Shown: positions 1-8,844, counted from the first letter of the stretch. The stretch is DNA of 64,000 nucleotides from Trichomonas vaginalis G3 (GCF_026262505.1 NC_067204.1:3877797-3941796); one strand, 5' to 3'. Notes: a model not told the origin generated them from the letters alone. Program-made: numbers and translations.

Positions 1-17
1 AGGTTGAAGATAATGAC

Positions 18-1865
18 ATGAAAGAACTAGGAATGAATGAGAGAAGTTGTGAAGGATGTTTGAGTCAAAACACATGGTTCTTCAGAGCTGTTAAGAAACT
101 TAGTAAAGAACGACAGAAATATTTTATAGAGAAGTATTGCAAAGGATGTGTAAATGAATTGCTTGAAATAGAACTTAGAGACACTTTCACACTAAAGGAC
201 TTGAGGAGAAATAAGTACATGAGTGAGGACGGTATTGACATAGCTAGTGTTATAAATGACTTAAGAAGATGTGTTGTTGTTATTGACGGAGCACGTATGA
301 CATATCTAGTGAAAGATTATGATGGAATACGAGACACAACAACACTTGTGTCAGTAGATAGCAAGGAATTCAATAAGCTCATGAAGAGTATTTATGTAGG
401 ACGTATTGAGGAGAAGGATGTGAACGCACTGATGATTTATGAAGCGGGTCAGAACAAGAACTATCTTATGAAGTCAGGCATGAGATTCTTTGACGAAAGA
501 GATGACATTTACAGCTATTTCAGAGGATATGAGTATGAGGTACTGAATGAAGTAGATGAAAGCGTTATTGAAGGATATTTGAAACATGTTCACGATGTCA
601 TATGTAATGAGGATGAAGAGCTTTATGAGTATGTTTTGAACTGGTTCGCCTACATCGTTCAAAATCCTTGTGGAAAGACTGGAACAGTACTTTTGTTAAT
701 AGGAAAGCAAGGAACTGGTAAGAATGTACTTAGTAATGTTCTATGCGAGCTCATTAGCAAGTACGCCAACAATAATATAACGGCAATAGAGAATGTGGTT
801 GGTAGATTCAATGCTGCTATTGAGAACATGAAGCTCATCGTATGCAATGAACTAAGCTCATGCGATACGTCTAAGGTCATGAACCACGACGCACTAAAGT
901 CAATAGTAACAGAGACTCAGTTGGACTTAAATCAGAAGTGTCAGCCAGTAAGAAAGATAGAGAATGTTTGTAATATCATCATGATATCTAACAACTTCAA
1001 CTCAGTAAAGATTGACAAAGACGACAGAAGATTTGTTGTCATTGACGTAAGCAGCAGATACAAAGGAAATTACGAATATTTCTCAAATCTCATTGAAAGC
1101 TTTAATGAAGAGTTTTATTCAAACTTACTGACGTACTTCATGAAGAAAGATTTAAGTGAATTTGATGTAAGGAAGATACCATTCACCAGGGCTAAACAAG
1201 AACTCATCGAAATGAACAAAACACCTTACCAAATGTTTTACGAGGAGTTCTATGAAAAGTTTGTATCCGGATGGAATTGTACAGAGTGCTACAGAAGATA
1301 TAAAGAATTTGCGAAGGAGAATGAATTCTTTGCATGTAGTTCAAATGTATTTGGTGGCAAGATGAGAGAATTTGTGAAGAGAAGTAGAAAGCGAGACGGT
1401 TCTGCAAGAAGTTATATTTACGAAGCAAGTATGATATTAGAAGGTCGTGGAAAGAAAGAAACAGTGAATTATGAGGAAGTGCTTGAAAAATTCATGGAGT
1501 ACATGGGAAGCAATATAACATACAACAAAGACATATACAGTGAGTTTAAGTACTACTGTGAACAGCATGAGATTGAAGTAATGAGTAAAGGAGACTTTGA
1601 AACGCTTATGAAAGACAGTAAGGAGGTCGTTCATGAGAACAGTGTTGAAATAGTTCATGAGAACAGTGAGGAGGTCATACATGAATGCAATGATGAAATA
1701 GTTCATGAGAACAGTAAGGAGGTCATACATGAGAACAGTGATGAAATAGTTCATGAGAACAGTGAGGAGGTCATACATGAGAACAGTGAGAAATACATGA
1801 GAACAGTGAGGAGGTCATACATGAGAACAGTGAGGAGGTCATACATGAATGCAATGATGAAATAG
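18..1865 (+). CDS. SF3 (D5-like) primase-helicase, 5' possibly incomplete, C-terminus frameshifted
   Basis: This is a replicative helicase of the virus-type superfamily 3, expected to unwind element DNA during replication. Walker A is GKQGTGKN (about residues 229-236). A hydrophobic strand followed by an acidic/Asn pair (IVCNE, about 275) fits Walker B, and IIMISNN (about 320) fits the sensor-1/motif C segment. The upstream region has the conserved YVLNWFAYIVQNP stretch typical of D5-like helicases of giant viruses and Polintons. The reading frame stays open from the ATG back to the window edge, so the real start may lie outside. From about residue 530 the protein becomes an 8-residue acidic repeat (VHENSEEV/IHENSDEI). 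About 4 nt is lost in one repeat near 1788, which shifts the frame and ends the protein at 1865. The original C-terminus continues at 1917-2243. A decayed homologue is at 52614-53848. Confidence 0.85.
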   Translation: MKELGMNERSCEGCLSQNTWFFRAVKKLSKERQKYFIEKYCKGCVNELLEIELRDTFTLKDLRRNKYMSEDGIDIASVINDLRRCVVVIDGARMTYLVKDYDGIRDTTTLVSVDSKEFNKLMKSIYVGRIEEKDVNALMIYEAGQNKNYLMKSGMRFFDERDDIYSYFRGYEYEVLNEVDESVIEGYLKHVHDVICNEDEELYEYVLNWFAYIVQNPCGKTGTVLLLIGKQGTGKNVLSNVLCELISKYANNNITAIENVVGRFNAAIENMKLIVCNELSSCDTSKVMNHDALKSIVTETQLDLNQKCQPVRKIENVCNIIMISNNFNSVKIDKDDRRFVVIDVSSRYKGNYEYFSNLIESFNEEFYSNLLTYFMKKDLSEFDVRKIPFTRAKQELIEMNKTPYQMFYEEFYEKFVSGWNCTECYRRYKEFAKENEFFACSSNVFGGKMREFVKRSRKRDGSARSYIYEASMILEGRGKKETVNYEEVLEKFMEYMGSNITYNKDIYSEFKYYCEQHEIEVMSKGDFETLMKDSKEVVHENSVEIVHENSEEVIHECNDEIVHENSKEVIHENSDEIVHENSEEVIHENSEKYMRTVRRSYMRTVRRSYMNAMMK

Positions 1866-2022
1866 TTCATGAGAACAGTAAGGAGGTCATACATGAGAAC
1901 AGTGTTGAAATAGTTCATGAAAGACAGTAAGGAGGTCGTTCATGAGAACAGTGTTGAAATAGTTCATGAGAACAGTGAGGAGGTCATACATGAATGCAAT
2001 GATGAAATAGTTCACGATGTCG
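1612..2022 (+). repeat. 24-bp tandem repeat inside the helicase gene
   Basis: Units of about 24 bp (GTTCATGAGAACAGTGAGGA-type) encode the octapeptide VHENSEEV or IHENSDEI. The block starting ATGAAAGACAGTAAGGAGG occurs twice (1609 and 1917), so the array grew by duplicating a larger segment. Units between about 1788 and 1860 are read in a shifted frame. Confidence 0.85.
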
Positions 2023-2243
2023 TTCGTGAAGAAGCCATTGCAACAAAGAATGAGATAAAGGATTTCATAGAACTTAACAAGGAGGAGTTTAAAAGAATGA
2101 AAAGATGTGAAGAAGATTTCTTGGCGTATTTGAAGAAAAAGAGACTAAAGCCAATGGCTCAAAATAAGTTTCAATCGATGTTTGAAAAGAAACGTTTGAG
2201 CTATGGTGGTGTAAGAAGCACATATTACTTTGTTAAGAAGTGA
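1917..2243 (+). pseudogene. Detached C-terminal part of the SF3 helicase
   Basis: This frame resumes the acidic VHENS repeat and then runs into a lysine-rich domain ending LSYGGVRSTYYFVKK. It lies directly downstream of the frameshifted helicase and starts in the duplicated repeat block. The simplest reading is that 18-2243 was one gene, cut by repeat-associated frameshifting. Independent translation from the ATG at 1917 cannot be excluded, but no promoter-like T5A motif precedes it. Confidence 0.7.
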
Positions 2244-2307
2244 GGACATTTATTTTTGTCGTTAGTGTTGGAGTTTGTGTTTGTTGTTAGTGAGAGAATA
2301 AATTAAA

Positions 2308-2575
2308 TCATGAACTTTGCCATGGTCTCTGTCCCTAGTAGTTTTTCATTAAGTTCTGGAAATAATGAAAGTCATGAACTTTGCCATGGTCTCTGTCCCT
2401 AGTAGTTTTCATTAAGTTCTGGAAATAATGAAAGTCATGAACTTTGCCATGGTCTCTGTCCCTAGTAGTTTTCATTAAGTTCTGGAAATAATGAAAGTCA
2501 TAAACTTTGCCATGGTCTCTGTCCCTAGTAGTTTTCATTATCTCACAGAGTTAATGAAAGTCATACTTTCTATCA
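2308..2575 (+). repeat. Minisatellite, about 63 bp, four copies
   Basis: Four nearly identical copies of a unit reading ATGAACTTTGCCATGGTCTC, TGTCCCTAGTAGTTTTCATT and AAGTTCTGGAAATAATGAAA in sequence. A degenerate fifth copy (GGACTTTGCCACACTCTGTC) follows near 2692. The rest of 2576-2950 shows no convincing gene. The 67-residue minus-strand frame here is only the repeat read through. Confidence 0.85.
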
Positions 2576-2951
2576 GATGAAGCATGCAGATGAACATAAT
2601 GAAAGTTAATGAGTTTGCCACGAGTTATGAATAAAATATTGGCATATTAGATGAGATAGCTGATGAAACAGATGAAGATAAATTAAATCTTGGACTTTGC
2701 CACACTCTGTCCCTAGTTCCTCAAAATCCTTGACAACGTTGCTTAGAAATTTTGGTTCAAAACCTCATCTGATTTTAATCTGTTATGCTACCTGTTAAGT
2801 TTCGCGAGATTATAAATGTCATGGAGTTATATAAAAAGGAGGGACAGCTAGGGACACTGGAAGTACTTGTAAGGCTATCTGTTAAGATTGCATGAAATAC
2901 TAAAAAGTCATGAAATCCATTATCGCTGTGCTAGCTTCACCTTAGAGTAAA

Positions 2952-3186
2952 ATGACAAATAAAGTCACTGAAGCAATGAAACAAAAGTTTTTGGTAGAAT
3001 ACATTAAATCAGGAACTATTCCAGAAGGTTTTTACATTCATACTATGAAGGATGGTAGAGTTCAGTTTAGAAAGATAAAGCAACCATTAGATAGAGAAGG
3101 TATATTAAGGAAGATTACTTCATGAGGACAACATTGCTGAACTTAGGAAGAAGTTAGAAGAGTTGGATAAAGGAAGAGAGTTATAA
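2952..3186 (+). pseudogene. Frameshifted copy of the 78-codon Mav1 gene at 5989-6225
   Basis: The first 55 or so codons match the small Mav1 protein almost residue for residue (MTNKVTEAMKQKFLVEYIK and so on). A small indel near 3115 then gives a stop at 3123-3125. The original C-terminus (ELRKKLEELDKGREL-type coiled coil) is still visible in another frame up to the TAA at 3184-3186. In both elements the gene sits just inside the TIR, so its position is conserved although this copy is broken. Confidence 0.8.
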
Positions 3187-3203
3187 AGCAATGAATTCAA
3201 CAG

Positions 3204-3237
3204 GGTGAAAAAACAGGTGAGATCTCACCACTTCACC
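3204..3237 (-). promoter_or_regulatory. Shortened GGTGA-type five-half-site palindromic element
   Basis: It has the same core as the Mav1 TIR element (GGTGAGATCTCACC) with two flanking half-sites. One of the three half-sites on the long arm is missing, so it is 34 bp instead of 46. It is followed by TAAATTTATTTTTGTG, the same flank as in the Mav1 TIR. It marks the inner part of the Mav0 right TIR. Confidence 0.75.
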
Positions 3238-3326
3238 TAAATTTATTTTTGTGCTATGTTTTCATACGTGTGAGGGTGGTGATATCATTAATTTTTAAGT
3301 TTATTTTTTATTTTATTTTTATGTAA

Positions 3327-3653
3327 ATGACGAAAACTATTGAGATAACAAACTACAACGGTCATGAGTTCAAGAATTTGTTCTTCGTTCCTCGTGAAAA
3401 TACATTCTATCAGATACGAGGGAGAAAGGGTAAAGTTAGTTTGAGCGTTTATGAAGGAATGAAGAATGGAAAGTTTATACAAGCATACGATACAAACGGT
3501 AAACGTGTTTCATTAGCTTTGTCAAAACTTACTAACATTTATTTTGACAGTGACTTTGACTCTGACGATTGGAGCGACAGCAGCGATACTGAAGAATATG
3601 AACTATTGTGTGAAGCACAGCAATGGGAAGAGTTGCAATACTTTTGTAAGTGA
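3327..3653 (+). CDS. Small acidic-tailed protein carried in the Mav0 TIR
   Basis: Function is not recognised. The 108-residue product has an N-terminal strand-rich domain, including FYQIRGRKGKVSLSVYEG, then a segment NGKRVSLALSKL, and a strongly acidic patch (FDSDFDSDDWSDSSDTEEYE). The NGKRVSLALSKL part resembles the C-terminal domain of the HNH protein at 63355-63939 (DGKHVHIFLNKFKK), which suggests a DNA-associated accessory domain; this is inference. It sits at the place where Mav1 TIRs carry a different gene in the opposite orientation. The start is preceded by TTTTATTTTTATGTAA, the T-run motif seen before most genes in these elements. Confidence 0.6.
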   Translation: MTKTIEITNYNGHEFKNLFFVPRENTFYQIRGRKGKVSLSVYEGMKNGKFIQAYDTNGKRVSLALSKLTNIYFDSDFDSDDWSDSSDTEEYELLCEAQQWEELQYFCK

Positions 3654-3689
3654 GAACGTTTATTTTTTACAGTAGTGAGGTGAAGTGGT

Positions 3690-3835
3690 TGGCGACTTTA
3701 TAAATATTTAAGGTTAAGTTGGTGTTTGTGTTTGTGTTGTAAAACATACGTTAACGGTTTTGTAAAGTGTCAAATTCACAAGTATTGTGTATGGAGGAAC
3801 GCAGTGCCTCCGTACACGAGACTTGTATACTAACT
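3690..3835 (+). repeat. Right terminus of Mav0 (outer TIR segment)
   Basis: The segment aligns in patches with the Mav1 right terminus 27134-27271: AAATATTTAAGGTTAAGTTG, GTTGTAAAA.ATACGTTA, TAAAGTGTCAA and the final ATACTAACT. The part between is diverged, so Mav0 and Mav1 belong to related but distinct subfamilies. Confidence 0.85.
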
Positions 3836-4867
3836 AGAATACATGCTCTTCAAACTAGATATTCTCCTGACGATGTTGTGTCATTGCAAATCTTTGTTCA
3901 GACAGTACAAGAAGAATCTCCAGATGATCTCATTGCATTTGAAGTCTCAGACAATAATATGTGTTTCTATTACGCGCCTTTTGAAGGCAAAGCTTATGCG
4001 CATAGTATCAAGACATTTCATATAGACAGCACCTATAAATTGTTGCGATCAAACATTCCATTGTATGCATTTACTGGCAAAATCAAAGATTTTCACATTT
4101 TCCCTTTTTTATATTTCTGTTGTCAACCAGACACTTATCAAAACATTCAAGTTTGCGTGTGCGCCTATCTCAGATGGGTAACAATTGAGCCAGAATACAT
4201 TAGCATGGACTGTGCTCCACAGATAGCTCAAGCAATAGAAGAAAGCATTCCACAAGCTCAAATACTTTGGTGCGGAGTAAATGTTCTTCGTGCAATTCTT
4301 CGCAAATCAAATAAGTTTTCTTCTCAAGAAAAATTTGAACAATTCTATAATTTGATGAAGGATTTAGTCTTCAAATTAGATGCAGAACATGAGGAAGAAG
4401 CAAATGCTGCCTATGATCAAGTTCTGGAGTTGCTCGACACAGATCCAACAGCATCTCAATACTTTAACAGACAATGGCGTTACAACATATCAAGATGGAT
4501 TGCTCGTGACAGGCGTGAAGGCGACGCAACTAACAATATTGCCGAAGCTCATTTTAGAACACTCAAACATGACTATTTTCCTGATCGAAAAAATCTCAGA
4601 ATTGATGATGTTATTATAGAAATTTATACAAAAGTGATACCATCTTTCGTTATCAAACTCAAAATTGATCAAAATCCAGCAGATGACCGTGTCATTAGGA
4701 TCATGGAAAAAGCAACTAACACAGAAATTGATGTAAAAAGACAAAGAAAAATCGAGAGTATTTCAATGCTCAATAGATTGCTCAATGCTGTTAGTGATGA
4801 CTCAATAGATCCCACTAAAATATATCCTACCTTGAAAGTATTATTACAAAGAACTCATTTTATTTAA
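3836..4867 (+). pseudogene. MULE (Mutator-like) transposase, 5' part removed by Mav0 insertion
   Basis: About 343 codons remain open. Features fit a MULE DDE transposase: FHIDSTYKLL (first Asp), a Gly/hydrophobic segment before FPFLYF, SMDCAPQIAQAIEESIP (second Asp), and TNNIAEAHFRTLKHDYF (Glu) with the typical TNN-E spacing. All three candidate catalytic residues are present, so the damage is the missing N-terminus. The first 23 codons of the longer open frame, from 3767, are Mav0 terminal repeat and not part of the gene. The 5' half should lie left of Mav0, outside the window. Confidence 0.8.
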
Positions 4868-5038
4868 TTTTGATTTTAATTTTAGATTAAATTATTAAAT
4901 TTTAATTTTTTATTTTTTAGGATTGTTAGCTTTGTAAGATTGCTTTCTCACAAGAGAAAACAAGTATAAGGTTTAAGCTGTATGTATTAAAGTTATAAAT
5001 ATTTGATTTTAAAAAAAATCAAGATTTTAAACTTTAAA
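4868..5038. other. MULE 3' noncoding end
   Basis: A/T-rich segment between the transposase stop and the 121-bp target repeat, including GGATTGTTAGCTTTGTAAGA and an internal palindromic AAAAAAAATCAAGATTTT-like part. The junction with the target repeat is at about 5037-5040 (CTTTAA then AGGTATTAATT), by comparison with the uninterrupted repeat near 29530. The matching MULE terminal repeat would be outside the window. Confidence 0.5.
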
Positions 5039-5145
5039 GGTATTAATTATGATTATCTTTCTTTAGCTTTACATGCTGTATGCTACTTTTGGAAACTGCT
5101 CTATTGTATTAGAATGTTTTTAAATTTTGCACCTAAAAATGCGTA
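5039..5145 (+). repeat. 121-bp tandem target repeat, unit A
   Basis: The unit starts GGTATTAATTATGATTATC and runs through AAATTTTGCACC to AAAAATGCGTA, where Mav1 begins. The same unit follows Mav1 (27272 onward) and recurs at 29496-29586. Removing the insertions rebuilds a head-to-tail array. TGCGTA (5140-5145) is the left Mav1 target duplication. Confidence 0.9.
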
Positions 5146-5401
5146 AGTTAGTATCTCTAAGTTGGGTACTGTGGCACTGCGCGCCTCCGTACACCACTTA
5201 GCGGTTTTGACACTTTACGAAACCAGTAACGTATATTTTACAACACAACCATAACACCAACTTAACCTTAAATATTTACAAAACCATCTGACACATAAAC
5301 GACTTCACTAACGACTTCACTAACGAATTCACTACCGTCCTCACTAAATAAAAAATAACCTTATTTTTATTTTTTTTAAATTTTTATTTCATTACAAAGA
5401 C

Positions 5402-5836
5402 ATGTCTGACTACATTTACTATGACTCTTTCCCAGAACGTTTCCGTGAACTATTCAAAACTCAAGTAAAACTGAGAAACATGCATTTTAACAAAGACAGA
5501 CCCATTGACGATGAAAGAAACCCTGAATATATTATAATACCTTATGATGCTAAATTTATTGCATACATTCCTTATGGACGTAGAGGAACGAAAACTATTT
5601 CAACAATGACGAAAAATTATTTCTGGAGCGATGAAGAAAATTGCCTTATCTACATAAATGCATACTTAAATAAAGCTACATATTGTACAAAAGAAGGTTG
5701 GACTGGATTTGAGCTCTACATATACGATGACGATGGAAACAGACGTTGTGTATACCCATACGATAATATGTACCATTGTTTTCATCAAGCATTAAACGAA
5801 TACATAGTCAGTAAGGGTCTCATTCCTGTTGAGTAG
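5402..5836 (+). CDS. TIR-encoded protein, left copy (144 aa), function unknown
   Basis: I do not recognise a family. The product is rich in aromatic residues (several YIYYD, YIIIPYD, YIPYGRRG-type segments), acidic to neutral, with no membrane segment. The identical protein is encoded at 26581-27015, so the element carries two doses, both reading inwards. A Maverick TIR usually has no gene. In Mav0 the same position holds another gene in the opposite orientation. It is preceded by ATTTTTATTTCATTACAAAGAC and starts at the only plausible ATG. Confidence 0.8.
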   Translation: MSDYIYYDSFPERFRELFKTQVKLRNMHFNKDRPIDDERNPEYIIIPYDAKFIAYIPYGRRGTKTISTMTKNYFWSDEENCLIYINAYLNKATYCTKEGWTGFELYIYDDDGNRRCVYPYDNMYHCFHQALNEYIVSKGLIPVE

Positions 5837-5926
5837 ATATGCTTTATTTTTGTTCCCACATTTATTTAAAAATTAATGATATCACCACCCTCACACGTAT
5901 GAAAACATAGCGCAAAAATAAATTTA

Positions 5927-5972
5927 GGTGAAGTGGTGAGATCTCACCTGTTTTTTCACCTCTTTTTTCACC
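5927..5972 (+). promoter_or_regulatory. GGTGA-type five-half-site palindromic element (left TIR)
   Basis: Two forward half-sites (GGTGA, 8 bp apart), a central GATC, then three reverse half-sites (TCACC, 12 bp apart, separated by T-runs). The outer flank is AAAAATAAATTTA. It lies between the convergent 3' ends of the genes at 5402-5836 and 5989-6225, so it could act as a bidirectional terminator. Its precise geometry, shared with eleven other copies, also fits a protein-binding operator. Confidence 0.7.
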
Positions 5973-5988
5973 CGTTGAATTCATTACT

Positions 5989-6225
5989 TTATAACTCTCT
6001 TCCTTTCTCCAACTCTTCTAACTTCTTCTTAAGTTCAGCAATGTTGGCCTCATGAAGTTTAATCTTTCTCAAAATTCCTTCTTTATCTAATGGTTGCTTT
6101 ATCTTTCTAAACTGAACTCTACCATCCTTCATAGTATGAATGTAAAAACCTTCTGGAATAGTTCCTGATTTAATGTATTCTACCAAAAACTTTTGTTTCA
6201 TTGCTTCAGTGACTTTAGTCGTCAT
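5989..6225 (-). CDS. Small Maverick protein with C-terminal coiled coil (78 aa)
   Basis: Function unknown. The N-terminal half carries FYIHTMKDGRVQFRKIKQPL. A similar segment (FYYVSQSKDGKIYVRKRKVPL) starts the neighbouring 144-residue protein at 8365-8799, so the two share a small beta-rich domain. The C-terminus (LHEANIAELKKKLEELEKG) is a short coiled coil. The ATG at 6223-6225 is chosen because the longer frame would start at TTG and because the Mav0 copy starts at the equivalent ATG. The last codons lie in the TIR. Confidence 0.7.
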   Translation of the reverse strand: MTTKVTEAMKQKFLVEYIKSGTIPEGFYIHTMKDGRVQFRKIKQPLDKEGILRKIKLHEANIAELKKKLEELEKGREL

Positions 6226-6273
6226 TTCAATCAAATAAAAATTTTAATATTAAATAAAAATAACGTTATTTTT

Positions 6274-6732
6274 TCAGTAAGGAAACGCAGGAGTTTTACG
6301 ATTTATTTGAGGCGTGGGTTCTGGTTTAAATGTTGGAGTCGGTTTAGGAGTTGACTTTTGAACAGGAGTTTGTACTTCCATAGGTTCAGGAGTTATTGAA
6401 GGTTTTGCTTGTGAAGGCGTTGGTTTTGGCGAATGTGTTGGAGTTTGTTTAACTTCAGCTACTTCAGTATTATTTATAACATTTGCTTTATTTCTTTTCA
6501 ACATCATAACTGCTCCTGCTGTAGCTAGCAAACCTAGTGGGAGACCATATCTTATATAAGGACTTGACCAAATGCTATTTTTGACAGGAGCTGGTGGAAC
6601 ACCTAACCTTGGTGAAACTGCTCTTTGCCATTGTGCAGCTCGTAAGAAATATTCAATAGGTGCTCCATAATCGTTTGGTAAAGTTTGTTTCATAGATGGT
6701 GAAGGTTCGCGAGAGCTTGATGAAGAACTCAT
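6274..6732 (-). CDS. Pro-rich single-pass membrane protein (152 aa)
   Basis: Function unknown. A serine-rich start (MSSSSSSREPSPS) is followed by about 60 residues, one membrane-spanning stretch (YGLPLGLLATAGAVMML, about residues 62-78) with a basic KRNK end, and a Pro/Thr/Lys-rich tail (KPTPTFKPEPTPQ). It lies directly downstream of the major capsid gene in the same direction, which would suit a minor virion or membrane-associated protein; this is inference from position. Confidence 0.65.
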   Translation of the reverse strand: MSSSSSSREPSPSMKQTLPNDYGAPIEYFLRAAQWQRAVSPRLGVPPAPVKNSIWSSPYIRYGLPLGLLATAGAVMMLKRNKANVINNTEVAEVKQTPTHSPKPTPSQAKPSITPEPMEVQTPVQKSTPKPTPTFKPEPTPQINRKTPAFPY

Positions 6733-6762
6733 TTATAAGCTTTAAAAATAAACGTTCATCCT

Positions 6763-8337
6763 TTATTCCTCACTGTCGTCCGTGGCTAAGTTATAGTCAT
6801 CTAATCTTATTATGGGGATGCCATTAGCACGCACCTGAATGGCAAAGCAACAATCCCTCATAAATCCAATAAGTGGCTTTGGTACGTTTTCAGTTGCTAG
6901 TTCAATAGGTCCTTTAACAGACAATTTGTATGTTATTGGAGCAGTAGATGTTTGACCTTGTTGGAAGCAAAAGTCCACTTCTGTTGGAAAACCACATAAG
7001 AAATGTGTGTTGTCATAGCTATCCCATTTATGTTCCACACTACCATCATCCACCAATGACCTCATAACATCTTCATTAAATCCTATCATATCATTGTTTG
7101 TATTGCAAGCGTTCGCAACCATTTCATAAAATACAGGTCCATATGATTTTTCAGGTTCTGCAGGCATATTTCCATAAGCTCCCATGGAAAGCTGAAGATA
7201 TTTAAACTTAGGGTTCTCAAAATTAACATAATAGTTGTCTTTCTTTCTAAATAGTGCCCAAATACTTTTAACATTAATAGGCGTATAAGCTGCTGTAAAT
7301 GTTGCACTTGAACTATCTGTATTCTTTGAGAATGAACCGTCCATAGGAATCCAATCCATAACTTTAACAGGAAAACATAAAGCCTCGTTTGTATAATGTT
7401 CTACAAGTTCTGTATAAATGTTAGGGTCTAAAGAGAATGACTTTGGATGAATGAAACATTCATTAAAATCCATCTTTGTTCGAAATAGTTGCTGGGTTAC
7501 AGTTGTAATAGTAACTGTTCCACTAGCTTCTACTGCCTTCGTTATCATAGTGAATGGTTCATTCCATGGAACAAATTTATTTGTCGGTGGATTTGAATCT
7601 GAAGCAAATGCAACTTTAAGAGTTGGATTGAAAGCAATGATATCATTTACAGATATAGATGTGCATTGTAAGGCGTCGCTACTGAACTTTACTTTAAGCT
7701 GAATGTTTCCTGCAAAAGCTGGAATAAATCTTATAGCTTCTAATGGTAAAAACTTTCTAACAGGAATTCTTAAACGAAGCTTAAAATCAAATGATTTTCC
7801 TGCTGTAATTGGACCACTAACAATTTGTCCTGTTCTGCATGTTCCCGAATGACTCCATACATCTTCATGTCGAGTCTTTGAGAAAACATCTACTTTCTTT
7901 ATTTGTTCGGTAGTTTGTGAGTTTGAAGTTATATATGCTTCTTCTCTTGCGTTGTCTTGAGAATATACGATACGACCATTTGCAAGGATTTGATATCCAG
8001 CAACTGCATAGAAAGCGTCATCGAAACCAATCCAAAATCCTGGTGGGTTTGTTTTATTGGAACCTGAACCAATTTCTTTATCTACAATAAATTGACCTTC
8101 CATTTTATACGTAATGAATGTATTGTAAAGGTCCAACATATTTTCACCAGGAGGTGAGAGATTGAATGTTACCCATGTGTTATCTTTAGCAGTTCCAGGT
8201 TGTGATGGAATCTTTGCGTCAGAATATTTTCTATTAGTGTCACCAATTTGAACTGCATTGTCTATGATATCGAAATATGAGCGAATCTGATGAATATGCT
8301 CTGCTGGAGTAAATTCGTTTAGCTGTTCGTTCTGCAT
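6763..8337 (-). CDS. Major capsid protein, double jelly-roll type (524 aa)
   Basis: Length, gene context and a homologue in the same position in Mav2 (49256-50860) identify the Polinton major capsid protein, which builds an icosahedral shell from pseudo-hexameric trimers. Shared landmarks are the N-terminal SYFDIIDNAVQIG-type segment, FKLRLRIPVRKFLPLEAIRFIPAFAGNIQLKV (in Mav2 VKLKLRVPLSSFLIFRFLRYLPNWAGKISIEL-like, with different residues), long beta-rich segments and a C-terminal region near KPLIGFMRD. The double jelly-roll assignment rests on family knowledge; the fold itself was not computed. It is transcribed with the genes at 5989-6732 and 8365-8799. Confidence 0.85.
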   Translation of the reverse strand: MQNEQLNEFTPAEHIHQIRSYFDIIDNAVQIGDTNRKYSDAKIPSQPGTAKDNTWVTFNLSPPGENMLDLYNTFITYKMEGQFIVDKEIGSGSNKTNPPGFWIGFDDAFYAVAGYQILANGRIVYSQDNAREEAYITSNSQTTEQIKKVDVFSKTRHEDVWSHSGTCRTGQIVSGPITAGKSFDFKLRLRIPVRKFLPLEAIRFIPAFAGNIQLKVKFSSDALQCTSISVNDIIAFNPTLKVAFASDSNPPTNKFVPWNEPFTMITKAVEASGTVTITTVTQQLFRTKMDFNECFIHPKSFSLDPNIYTELVEHYTNEALCFPVKVMDWIPMDGSFSKNTDSSSATFTAAYTPINVKSIWALFRKKDNYYVNFENPKFKYLQLSMGAYGNMPAEPEKSYGPVFYEMVANACNTNNDMIGFNEDVMRSLVDDGSVEHKWDSYDNTHFLCGFPTEVDFCFQQGQTSTAPITYKLSVKGPIELATENVPKPLIGFMRDCCFAIQVRANGIPIIRLDDYNLATDDSEE

Positions 8338-8364
8338 GTATTTACTTCAGATAAAAATATCTAT

Positions 8365-8799
8365 TTACTTCATTATTCTCACTCTTCTTCTTGGCATTCG
8401 TGGTGGAAGTTGTTTCTTGACATTTTCAATGAACTGTACATTCTCTTTTGTCTCAACTTCTTTCACTGGCGGGTCAGGGTTCTTTGACTCGGTTTGTTTT
8501 TCAATGAAATTCACGAACTTTGCAATAAGCTCTTGGTTCGTTATTGAAAGTACATCTGGCTTCTTTTCTTCTTGTTCTTTTGGTGGCTCAGTTTGAACAG
8601 AAGGTTTTATATGGACTTCATGGACTTCACCCTTGCCATGCACCTTAATGTTGTCGCTCTCTGCATTCGCTAATGGTACCTTTCTTTTTCTTACGTATAT
8701 TTTACCATCTTTACTCTGACTTACGTAATAGAAAGGATGTTGTATTCCTCTTGCGTCATTTAATATAATAGACTCTCGCTCTGATTTTGACAAGCTCAT
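8365..8799 (-). CDS. Small Maverick protein sharing a domain with the 78-aa protein (144 aa)
   Basis: The N-terminus contains FYYVSQSKDGKIYVRKRKVPL, matching the segment in the protein at 5989-6225. The middle is charged and Pro/Lys-rich, and the C-terminus is very basic (KKQLPPRMPRRRVRIMK), so nucleic-acid contact is possible. It is divergent from the basic protein starting at 8845. Its position beside the capsid gene suggests a virion accessory protein, without direct proof. Confidence 0.65.
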   Translation of the reverse strand: MSLSKSERESIILNDARGIQHPFYYVSQSKDGKIYVRKRKVPLANAESDNIKVHGKGEVHEVHIKPSVQTEPPKEQEEKKPDVLSITNQELIAKFVNFIEKQTESKNPDPPVKEVETKENVQFIENVKKQLPPRMPRRRVRIMK

Positions 8800-8844
8800 T
8801 TTACATCGGTTAAAGTTTTAATTTTGTTTTTTATCTGCAATCAA

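Larger units (their letters stand above)
1..3835 (+). mobile_element. Right-hand part of a Maverick/Polinton transposon (Mav0)
   Basis: The segment holds a viral-type SF3 helicase, a broken copy of a small gene also found in Mav1, and a terminal sequence that matches the right terminus of Mav1 in stretches (AAATATTTAAGGTTAAGTTG, then TAAAGTGTCAA) and ends in ATACTAACT, as Mav1 does. The left end lies outside the window. The flanking hexamer AGAATA (3836-3841) would be its target duplication if Mavericks make 6-bp duplications here, as Mav1 does. The element interrupts a MULE transposase gene. Decay is visible: a frameshifted helicase tail, a frameshifted 78-codon gene and a shortened palindromic site. 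Confidence 0.85.
5146..6005 (+). repeat. Mav1 left TIR (860 bp)
   Basis: It is the reverse complement of 26412-27271 with no length difference; sampled coding and noncoding stretches are identical. It contains a complete gene (5402-5836), short direct repeats of the ACGACTTCACTA type (about 5293-5335) and the palindromic element at 5927-5972. The inner border (6005) falls inside the last codons of the gene at 5989-6225. Confidence 0.95.

Noticed and set aside
2335-2538. 67-codon minus-strand frame of MKTTRDRDHGKV-type repeats
   Set aside because: It is only the 63-bp minisatellite read in a frame that happens to stay open.
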